A stretch of 64,000 nucleotides of DNA, taken from Bedellia somnulentella (Eukaryota; Arthropoda; Insecta; Lepidoptera; Bedelliidae). Shown here piece after piece: positions 54,893 to 64,000 of this stretch. Each line of letters begins with the position of its first letter. Positions within the stretch are counted from its first letter, which is position 1. The DNA is taken from contig OY755178.1 in assembly GCA_963576735.1 (NCBI GenBank), positions 18,414,001 to 18,478,000 on the forward strand, written 5' to 3'. The notes beneath the pieces were generated by a model, which saw only the letters and a program-made list of their open reading frames with translations, had not been told where the DNA came from and did not search any database. The position numbers and the translations under genes were made by a program.

Positions 54893-56050
54893 TGTAGTGT
54901 CGGCTTAAGAATAGCATAAGTTCATTTCTTCTTACGGGTATCCTAACAGGAAACGCAAGGTTTCGGCGCTATTAAAGTAGTTTTTGGGTGATGTGGACTC
55001 TCACCAAAGCCGTCTTTAACCTATTGGAGGCCCTGGGCATATGAGAATAATGGGGCCCCTATAACTTTGACAGAACATTATTTTGTTAGAATAATCAAAG
55101 AAAGTAGATAAGCAAGTTTCCAGATTCATTTTTTGATCCGGTCACGATCTTCCGAGTAAATCTTAGCGATGCATCTGTTGTTGAACTAGAACTTCAGCCC
55201 GTTAACAATTATTAATTGGAAAAAAATACTTTGACATATATATATTTAGTATATCTACAGCTATTAGACTAGTAGAATCGTTTTTAGGGTTCCGTCTGTC
55301 TCCATGCTGTATATCATAAACCAACTAAACTGTGATAGCTAGAAAGCTAAAATTTTCACACATGATGTATTTTCTTTGCCGCTACAAAAACAAATACTAA
55401 AATATTAAGGGGGTCCCCATACTATAAACGAGTTTTTTTCGTATTTTTTGCCCAATACAAAATCACTGATATATTGCCTTTCAAAATATTTTTTTAAACG
55501 ACAATAAACTAAATATTAAAGGGGGGCTCCCATGATTTATGCACAAACGTGATTTTCTAAATAGATGATAGAACGCAACCCTTAGCGTTTTTTTGGAAAT
55601 TCCCTGCTATCTATTTTTTGTAACCAACAGCGTTTATATTTTATTTTCGTTTGTAAAAAAATACAACATATAAGAAATATACACATAAATTTTAGAGAAT
55701 TTTACGCACTTAGTATTCCATTAAATTGTATTTTTATATATTTTAATTATTTTGCTGTAAAAGCTGGAAGCAAATTGGTATTGTATGTAGTCAGTAATTT
55801 AGGTTCGATGTATACGAACCGAAAAAGTTCTTTGGCAATAAATTTCGGTTATCGTTTCGTGATCTAGCAGAGACGAGGGGGCCCCTATCGATCACGGGGC
55901 CCTGGGCACGTGCCCAGAGTGCCCAGTGGGAAAGAGGGGCTTGACTCTCACCAACTATACTTAATAATTACCTTCTCTCCACTCAACTACCAAACGTGGC
56001 TGAAGAATTTCTGATTCTAAACTTTATTCCCCTCTCTTGGGACTAATAGC
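54893..56050 (+). repeat. S1 repeat split by a later insertion (copy 2)
   Basis: Head 54893-55007 and tail 55955-56050, interrupted by the element at 55008-55942. Uninterrupted in copy 1 (32034-32232). Confidence 0.7.
55008..55942. mobile_element. 935-bp TIR-like element with 12-bp target duplication, copy 2 only
   Basis: Flanked by GACTCTCACCAA on both sides. Ends AGCCGTCTTTAACC and ...AAAGAGGGGCTT are short imperfect inverted repeats with GC-rich GGCCCTGGGCA blocks inside. Superfamily uncertain. Confidence 0.75.
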
Positions 56051-56091
56051 CTAAGCGAGTATAGGTACTAAGACTCAAAGATTCAACTAAA

Positions 56092-56445
56092 GTGTTCACG
56101 CCGTATATCCCTGAAGGGGCTGGCAGAGGTACTAATACTTCTGAACATTACGTGACATTATCACCTTGTGTTCAGAGAACCCACGTTTTGCTTGGACAGT
56201 GCACACGTGATAGCGGGCAGGCCTGTCGCCGCTTTCTACAAATACACTGTCACATGACTAAAGTACAACTCAGTCATGTGGGTTTCCTCACGATGTTTTC
56301 CCTCACCGTTAACAACATGATAAATTAACCACACATATGACTTTAGAAAAGACAAATTGGTGTAGGCCCGACCCGGGATTTGAATTCACGCCTATCTGTA
56401 TTGACGGGCGGTCGTTCTACTCATTGGACTGTCACGGTTGCTACT
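56092..56445 (-). repeat. tRNA-headed SINE (copy 2)
   Basis: Counterpart of 32235-32540; retains more of the head. Confidence 0.8.
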
Positions 56446-57944
56446 ACTACGACTATAAGTACTAAGTGGGAAGGAAAACGCAGGTCAACTATCTATTCAA
56501 CCCACGTAGCAAAAGTGGTCTGATTTTATCTTAAGGGCCTCCCTCGAAAAGTTCTCTGATTTTGGTAGTTTTCAAACTCAATAAAATCCGCTCAATAAAG
56601 CAATCACACTCTAAATAAAATATATGTTCAAGTTCAATATCTTATCTTCAAAAATGACGGTTCTCATTCGTTTTGAATAATAATCGACTAAGAAAAAAAA
56701 TAATTTGTGGGGGGCTTTTTTATCGTAAAGTCTGATATTGCTGTCAGAATACTGCATATATGTTATCGATTACCTATCATTTGCGTAGACAACTGAGTAA
56801 TCTATCATTGTAGTGATAATTTTCTAGTCTTTTTATCCTAATTATGGAGTTACAAAGCTTTTTTCCTAAATTTCAATTGCGGGTCCCTGCGCGGAGAACG
56901 GGTGGCAGATGGCTGTTAGCCTTCATGCGCAGAGCTTGTGTCGGATTTTTCTGTAATATGGCTGCTTGCCGCTTCCCGCGCTTTTTTTATAATTTATTTT
57001 GGTTGTGCGCAACATAGTCGCTTGTTTCGCCTTTCATTATAAGTTTGTCTCAATCGTAATATTATCGTTAATTTCAACATTTTACGTAAGAACGAAATGG
57101 TCCAACGTGTGATGTGCTATGCGCCATAGGTGAGGGCGTGAGTTCAAATCTTCGGCTCGGCATGTACTTTTTGTTTATTTCTTTACAGGTAAAATAATTT
57201 TGTCTTTATTTTCGTTCGGTAATGATGATAAATGCATTATTAAAAATACTGCGAATTGTTCTGTTTTGTGAATACGCTCGTATTACCCTAATGTTCCGTA
57301 AATCTAGCTGAAACAATTATTATCGTTTTGCTTTAAATTTATGTGATATTTTTACATATCTTTTTTGTAATATTTCTACTTTTTTAAAATGAAATAGAAT
57401 ATATTAAATATGTGCATTCAAACCGTTCTTCGAATAAATTATCTTGATTCATTTTATTTTATTAATGTGCTAATAATTCTAGTTTATACTTCGAAAATGT
57501 ATAGCTTTGCGAGGGGATGAGTAGGTTCAAATAAATTCGCAACCACTCAACCGTCTCGTCAAGGTGAATTGATAGAGTAAGCTGATATTTATAAATTTTT
57601 AGACTTTCATTGAACTTTGCATTTTGTAAACAACTGTGAAAAAATAACTCAATCAAATAAGCTTTATACTAATTTATGAAATAATTATTTATATTTTTGC
57701 GTATACTCATCCCACTATATCGACAAGGAGAAATCTTTGTATAACACGGCTAGTGTTTTTAATTAGATAAAACAGTAAGTTGTTTGCTTTTCTTTTAAAA
57801 TACCCTTTATTACATAGTTTAGTATAACCAAAGATTAAAAGTATTTATTACCTTATAATAACGACGGAAAATTAAATAAAGGAAATAAACATGTGCAGAA
57901 AATCGAAAATTTCCAATTGAACAAAATACTTTTGAGCAACATAC

Positions 57945-58120
57945 ATACATATACTAACGGCTATAAATCCCTAAAAGGGGTAGCCAGAGCTGAGAAATTA
58001 AAAATTCCTCAGCCACTTTTGGAAGTTGAGTGGGAAAAAGATGGTAGAATAAAGGTTGTTGGTGATGGGTGATGGGTGATGGGTCACCAACCGCATCGCC
58101 CAAAAATCTCTTAAAGAGCA
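57945..58120 (-). repeat. S1 repeat, 5'-truncated
   Basis: CATACATACATATACTAACGGC to CCGCATCGCCCAAAAATC, with a local GATGGGT triplication. Confidence 0.72.
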
Positions 58121-58237
58121 AACCTCTAATTAAGTAAATAAACAAATACAAAAGACGCATATTTATAGTCTCCTTCTAACAAGAAACTATAACCAAGTAT
58201 ATATGTATGAATTATTATTATGAATTATATATTATTG

Positions 58238-58312
58238 CTGTGTAGTGTCGGCTTGGAATAGCACTACCCCATTTTTTTCCGGTGCCGGTGGGTGTACGTA
58301 AGAGGCGACTGG
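58238..58312 (+). repeat. S1 repeat head only
   Basis: GCTGTGTAGTGTCGGCTTGG to GTACGTAAGAGGCGAC. Confidence 0.65.
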
Positions 58313-59527
58313 TAGTATTTACTAAATGCTTTCTCCTGTTTTATAATTTGTGCCGATTTTTTTTCAAGTGTGATTTTTGGAAGTTGCGATAATAGCACGT
58401 TACATTATTTCTACTGCAATCCACGATCACTGTTGTGCCGGCTAAGAATAACATAATCCCCTTTTACTTGGTGTCACATGAAACCTACTATCACGAGTTT
58501 TCTTCTCGACGTTCCCCTCCTATATTCCGAAGGTGTCATAAAAAATAGTTTTGTGAGATTCAAGTTTTTGTTTCAGTTATTTTAATTACAATACAAAATA
58601 TATTCATCCAAGCGAGACATCATTATAATATCGATACGAATGTCGCAATTCTACAACGTAGTACGAGACTATTTCCGTAGATGGCGCATGGTATTATGGT
58701 TATAATAGTTACTAGTGAGGCCACTAGATGGCTTATTTTACGAGTTTGATTAAAGGTGAGGAGACGGCAGGGGGCAAGCCCAAATGCCGTTTCAAGGTTC
58801 TTACTTTTTCGGGGGACGCCCTTAATTCGTGTGCAGTGTGACTTAGAAAGGTCAGGCGAGTGTGGAGTGTGGTCTGCAGACCTTCGTGGTAGGTCAATGC
58901 CGGATTTATTACTCCTATTTTAGGGATTATGGAGTCTATTGTTATTTGTGTTACGATAACTGGTTATTGTCAAGGCGATTTTTTTTATTGGGTATTGGTA
59001 TTTGACGCCTGCTGTTTCTGAGTTCGCAAAAAACTTTAAAATTATGATGCTAAACTCAAATGATCTTTTAAGGCTCAAATCAAAATATTTACGATTAGAA
59101 TTTATCTTTTCTTTTCACGGGTGTCAGTGGCTACTTAGGTTGTTCGGAGGGTTTTCAGCGATTTTGATGACCTTTTTTTTTTACAAAATTTTGCAATCAA
59201 CTTCGAAAAGCGCCTGAGGAATATTTAATACTTTAGCTCAGGCTTTTTATTTTGGATTAATAGCTTTTCCAACCAGTCACATAATTGTGGATCAATAAAA
59301 CCTTTTGCGAAGTAGGTAGAGAACATAAATAATTAAAAATAAACATACGAACTATTAATCGCAAAGAAATCCTATTGATTTGTGCCGGTTGACCTTACCA
59401 CAGTTACACTACAATCACACACATGTTCCACTTTGATTGCGGATTTAATTTATACCTCTTGCAATTTGTAGGTCACTTTTTATTAGCAACCTTCGTAGTC
59501 TAGTGATATGAACATCGCATCCACTCC

Positions 59528-59700
59528 GTAAAGCACGCCCCCTGATTATTTATCTTTAGCGACCGCGATTGTGTCGCAAGTTGCAATATTGTCGCTGTCC
59601 AAAGTGTTAAATCGCATACAAATTTATGACATTGACAGCGACAATCGTGCAACTTGCGACACAATCGACAGTCGCAAAAGATACGTAATCAGGCGGCGGG
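59528..59700. repeat. Foldback MITE, copy 2 only
   Basis: Arms around GCGATTGTGTCGCAAGTTGC and GCAACTTGCGACACAATCG are nearly perfectly complementary. The empty site in copy 1 reads CCACTCCGGGGCTG. Confidence 0.8.
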
Positions 59701-59960
59701 GGCTGCTATGATTACAGCCCTCTTGTAAAATTGCATGTGCCCAACAAGGTCTATATTCCTGTACCTAGATTTCAACCACTATTTGTACACTATGGTATGC
59801 AGTAAAAGCTTGAGTTTGAGTAAATTATCTTTATCACGTCTCAGCTTATCTATGTCCCTCCCAAAGGGCTCTTTTCTATTTTTGCACTGGACAGAATATT
59901 AAAGCCATAGTGTGGCCGTAGTCCACCATCCTGGCCATGTGCAAGTTGCCAGACATAAAC

Positions 59961-60207
59961 GTACATACATACATACATATACTCACGCCGTTAATTCCCA
60001 TTGGGGTAGGCAGAGACTATCGATCGCCACCTCGTACGATCCTGGCAAACCTCTCTTGCTTCGTCTACATCCATCAATCTTTTCATACATGCTCTTTTAT
60101 TCTTCATACTTCGGATGCCTGCCTTTTTGAGCACACTTTCAATTTGGTCCAAGTGTGTCTTTCGTGGCCGTCCTTTACTAACATTACCTTCCACATTAGC
60201 TCATTAG
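59961..60207 (-). mobile_element. RTE LINE 3' end with target duplication, copy 2 only
   Basis: Reverse strand encodes MEGNVSKGRPRKTHLDQIES then VLKKAGIRSMKNKRACMKRL and RWRSIVSAYPNGN. Flanked by AGACATAAACG on both sides; the site is empty in copy 1. Confidence 0.9.
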
Positions 60208-60540
60208 ACATAAACGTTTACAACTGAAATTGAAACTTCAAAGCGTTGAGTAAGTATATCCAAAATATCGACTCAAAGGTAAAAAATTTGGAAGAGTTTT
60301 GTTGCCAAATGCTCATATGCCCACAAGGTAATCATTGTATGGTAAAAATAATGACCCATTATGATAGTAAACTTTTGCTATCGCCCATGTAATTGTTCTG
60401 TATAAAGAGATAGATTAAATAGATTTCAAATACAGTCAACAATCAGATAATCATGATTGATCGTTCCAATGACTCATATACTCCGGTTAAATCAAAAGCA
60501 GTTTATTTTACTACATTCAACGTGACCTCAGTAAAATTTG

Positions 60541-61036
60541 CAACTTGCATACGCCTACGGGCTTAACGAGTGTTGGGTGACAGAATCGATTATGTAATCT
60601 TTAAGAATGGGCTCGATTAATTTGGATCAGAATTCGACTGAGGTCGGTGAGCTGTAAAAATCGTGATTTATTCATGACCAGCGACCTGAGCTTTTGTCGC
60701 ATGACTAGTGTATTTGCATGACATGATAAATCATAAACAGAGTATTAACACGGTAAACCCTTAAAAGGTGGCAGAAGTAAAAGTTCTTCTGAATATAAAT
60801 CAATATGCAACAACATAGGGGCACTTCATCTACTAATACAATAGTTTACTTCCATTGCTTTTATTCATTTAATCTTTGATACTGTTTATAATTCAATTAA
60901 TATATTTAAGACAATGGTCTATTTGATATTAAATCACGTAGTATGTACCAAATTTTTCTCACGGCCCAAAAGCGATAGCAAAAAATATATTTTTGTTATA
61001 CTCTTATACTACATTTTTTATTTAATTTTATACTTA
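60541..61036. other. Sequence unique to the right flank
   Basis: Not matched in copy 1. AT-rich; nothing recognised. Confidence 0.4.
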
Positions 61037-61290
61037 TATACATACATACATATACTCACGGCTATAAATCCCTAAAAGGGGTAGCCAGAGCTAAGGAATT
61101 ACAAAGTCCCCGCTACTTTTGGAAAGTTGAGTGGGGAAAAGATGGTGAAATAAAGGTTGTTAGTTATGGGTTTCCAACCGCATCGCCCGAAAATCCCTTA
61201 ACAGCCCCAATACCGTTAGTCGCCTCTTACGCACACCCACCGGTAGAAATGGGGTAGTAGTGCTATTCTAAGCCGACACTACACAGCCTA
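61037..61290 (-). repeat. S1 repeat, full length, minus strand
   Basis: From (CATA)n through TATACTCACGGCTATAAATC to GCCGACACTACACAGC. Confidence 0.85.
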
Positions 61291-62434
61291 ATACTTATAT
61301 ACCAATAAACAAAAACGAATATCACAGAAAGAGAACTCTATATTATGTATTATTTTAATTTTGGTATAATGTAAACATAGAGATTACATGTGACATACAA
61401 AGAGATTATCATTGTGAATATCACTTGACGCCATGATACCTGATGTTCAGAGTATAAAAAAGGTTTTAATTGAAAAAAAAAGAATAAATGGCATCAAATA
61501 TTTCATTTCATTACCCAATTGCTTCAGAAAGTTGCATAAGTGTTAAACAAATTTTATTAATAACAGCAACTTTTACACCAGATATGACACGGGGCGCGTA
61601 TTGTGACTTGTAAATATTAGTAAATAAGTTGTAAAATGCATATGTAAATTTAATTAATACATTTATAAGAAAGTGTAAAAAAAAAAAAATTAGAAGGGCT
61701 CTACAACTTCGAACCTTTCACAATAAACCGAAGTTGTATGAAATGGATTTAAAAGTGAAGATGTGAAATCTTGATTGAAATTGAAACTCTAAATCAACCT
61801 GCTACGCTTTCTTCACTTCTGGAAATTATCCAGTAATTATGTAGGTACATGACGCAGTAAAAAAAAATAACAGCAATGTTTTATATAAAAACGGTTTTGC
61901 CATGCATTGTAAAAACGATCCGTTATTTTTTGCGGCATTTCTGCCGTCCCAACTTGCATCACATATGTTTGCGTATTATCGCGTAGTATTACGCGGATGT
62001 AAATTATGAAAAACAATGTTACTAAATAGTATGGCTACCTGATACATTTTTATTTTTAAACTGGACCTTGTATTGCGTACTCAACGTTTGTGTCCTGCGA
62101 GACTTGCGCTGGGTACATTTTACGCTGAGCCAAGACCTTTTTGGTATCATTAAATGTTGTATCTAATTGTTAAATACTGTTTGTAATTTTGTTTTTAATA
62201 CCAAATAAACATTTTACTTACTTACTTACTTATTGTCTTATCTAAAATAAGCAATCAATATTTTAAGTGATGTGTGTGTCTCAGTAGCTTTGGGAATAAC
62301 ATTGAGAGTTTTTTCTAATAATTTACTTTCTTTCACTCAATGACAGCTCGTGAGGAACTTAAGACATTGGTATCCAAATCCGCCCTCCATTGCTCGGGTA
62401 GCTATTTGACCATATTATTCGGGTAGGGACTAAA
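61291..62434. other. AT-rich intergenic sequence
   Basis: Nothing recognised apart from a (CTTA)n run near 62216-62230 that looks like a retroelement tail. Confidence 0.4.
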
Positions 62435-62934
62435 ACAATTCGGTATGCAAAGTTTTTTTGGGTATTTATTAAATATTTTTATTCGATAGTAAACACAAAA
62501 ATAAAAGACTAATTTGAATATTTTCCATATAAAATGAGTAATTGTAAAGTTATGATTTTTTAAAGAATGTTCAACTTTTGTACTTTGTGACGTCATCGAT
62601 TGATAAAATCACGTAGCGACATGCAAATGAAGCGAAATGTTTTATAAAAATGTTGCTGATTGCAAAACATAATACGAATTTGTGATGTCAAATGAAATTA
62701 TTACGATATTATACTAAACAAACCTATGATTTTCGATATTTTATTAATAAACTGCAAAACCGTATGTCTTTGAAACAACATTGAAGGTCAAACACTGTTA
62801 CAGTTTTTTGATAAAATAACAGTCATCTTAGCTTCAATTGATATAATTTCAAGAAAATATTGTTTATAACCATAATATCCCGAAATGGTTTTGTAATCAG
62901 CATCACTTTAGTAAAACTTTGCATACCGAATTGT
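62435..62934. mobile_element. 500-bp MITE
   Basis: Perfect TIRs ACAATTCGGTATGCAAAGTT at the left and the exact complement ending at 62934. AT-rich, non-coding interior. Confidence 0.85.
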
Positions 62935-63009
62935 AAACTAACAGCAAAAAAGGTCTGTAACATTCAATTTTCGTCGCTTTATGTAAGTAAATTGAATAAC
63001 TTAAAACTC

Positions 63010-63100
63010 TTACTTACTCTACTTCCAAAATTAAATTCTCTTTTTGAAACTCTGAATTTTCTTTTATCAGATTTATAGCTGTGAGTATATGTATGTATGT
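63010..63100 (+). repeat. S1 repeat tail fragment
   Basis: ATTTATAGCTGTGAGTATAT then GTATGTATGTA. Confidence 0.55.
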
Positions 63101-63756
63101 ACTATGTATTAATATATATGACGTGAGTGGATAAAGAAAGGAAGGGCACCTCACAGCTCTCGCGAAACAAGTTGAACTCAATATTTGCATATCACAGTTT
63201 GCTCTACTTAGCTATGAATAAATTAACACACGTCTTAAACTAGTATATGGTTTTGAAATTATTTTACAGCTTGATACAGTCTAGAATTACTTACTTATTT
63301 TATTATTTAACAACAGCCTTAGAGGCATGGTTTCCAGTCGAGTCAGACCTACCTCAGTATGTGTTTTAGTTTACTAACTTTTACAGACAAAGATTTGTAC
63401 AAAAGGTAGAAATAAAAATTTGACTTTGTTGTGCATGAAACCTTATGTGCGAATTATATTTCTAATCAATTAAGGAAAGAAAATTTCGACATCAGGACGT
63501 GAACTCACAACATTCCGGTCTGGGCCCCGGTCACTCTGCCAACTTTTCTATGTTGCCAATAATCCTTAAGATAGCAAACAGTACACTGAAAAACTGATAG
63601 TTAATGTTCAGAAGAATTAATACATTATAACCACACAATGTTGATTATGTATTTTCTGTAAGCTTACACTTTTTCAAAATAAAAGAATATGGTTTGAAAT
63701 GCTTCTCTGTAGACATACAGAATCATCGAAAGGAAGGCTAGAGATTTTAAATATAA

Positions 63757-64000
63757 CTAGTGGGTAACCCTGGCGCGACTACGTCGCGTCCAATAAAATG
63801 AGTTTATTTTGAAATTTTCCGACCAATCACAGCGCAGCTCTTTTGATTTTCTAGTGAATTTTTCTGATTGGCCGGTTTGAAAAAATTCCGACCAATCACA
63901 GCGCATCTCTGATCGACTAAAGTTTGCGCGCGCTTATGACACTCAAGCAAAGTCTATGGGCCAAAATCGAAACTTTGAAATTCTGTAACAATTAACTTAA
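63757..64000 (-). mobile_element. Helitron 3' end, continuing off the right edge
   Basis: Minus strand ends GCCAGGGTTACCCACTAG at 63757 before a T, preceded by a GC-rich hairpin around GGCGCGACTACGTCGCG. Internal blocks GACCAATCACAGCGCA occur twice. Confidence 0.65.

Larger units (their letters stand above)
56535..58821. mobile_element. 2.29-kb piggyBac-like element flanked by TTAA, copy 2 only
   Basis: TTAA at 56531-56534 and 58822-58825; termini GGGCCTCCCTCGAAAAGT and ...ACTTTTTCGGGGGACGCCC are inverted repeats. Copy 1 has a single TTAA at about 32633. No transposase ORF seen, so non-autonomous. Contains S1 pieces at 57945 and 58238. Confidence 0.85.
58826..60540. other. Shared flank to the right end of the duplicated block (copy 2)
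   Basis: Matches 32634-33910 except for insertions at 59528-59700 and 59961-60207. No gene seen. Homology with copy 1 ends near 60540. Confidence 0.55.

Noticed and set aside
57088..57160. tRNA-like GAGTTCAAATCTTCGGCTCG block
   Set aside because: A B-box-like motif only; I could not fold a cloverleaf or find an A box with correct spacing.
1..64000. CRISPR array, operon or bacterial defence system
   Set aside because: Regular repeats here are transposon families and microsatellites; genes have spliceosomal introns.

Overview
The window is nuclear DNA from an insect, most likely a moth or butterfly. It is AT-rich, its genes are split into many short exons with GT-AG introns, and it is crowded with lepidopteran-type repeats: Helitrons that start TCTATACTAATATTATAAA and end CTAG, RTE-clade LINEs with (TATG)n tails, tRNA-headed SINEs, and many TIR elements. 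There are no bacterial features or CRISPR arrays.

Layout. (1) Positions 1-1550: minus-strand RTE LINE (5' UTR and endonuclease domain, running off the left edge), inserted in a Helitron. (2) 4037-10759, minus: first six coding exons (about 241 residues) of mitochondrial aconitase; later exons lie beyond the left edge. (3) 10760-13308: divergent intergenic region. (4) 13309-27732, plus: complete 16-exon exocyst gene Sec15 (EXOC6), 761 residues; every splice junction and phase was checked by hand. (5) 27733-33910: downstream flank with a tRNA-Glu(UUC). (6) 33911-35161: 3' part of a Penelope-like element with a GIY-YIG domain, cut by (7) a 200-N assembly gap, 35162-35361. (8) 35362-about 60540: a second copy of 15295-33910, holding Sec15 exons 5-16 (36112-48112) and a second tRNA-Glu. 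The two copies differ mainly by silent changes and by many clean transposon presence/absence differences. (9) 60541-64000: gene-poor repeats, ending in a Helitron.

The most economical reading of parts 4-8 is that two diverged haplotypes of one locus were placed end to end by the assembler. A real segmental duplication is not excluded. The copies act as natural before/after pairs for many transposon insertions: a Helitron with a GC-rich insert, a TTAA-flanked piggyBac-like element, and several MITEs.

The two host genes are unrelated in function. Aconitase is a TCA-cycle enzyme of the mitochondrial matrix; Sec15 is an exocyst subunit that tethers secretory vesicles at the plasma membrane. They are divergently transcribed about 2.5 kb apart. 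I found no convincing new multi-gene system. The best leads are a decaying tandem array of copies of Sec15 exon 11, a Sec15 splice acceptor sitting directly on a LINE tail, and a 3'-end hairpin shared by three retroelement families.
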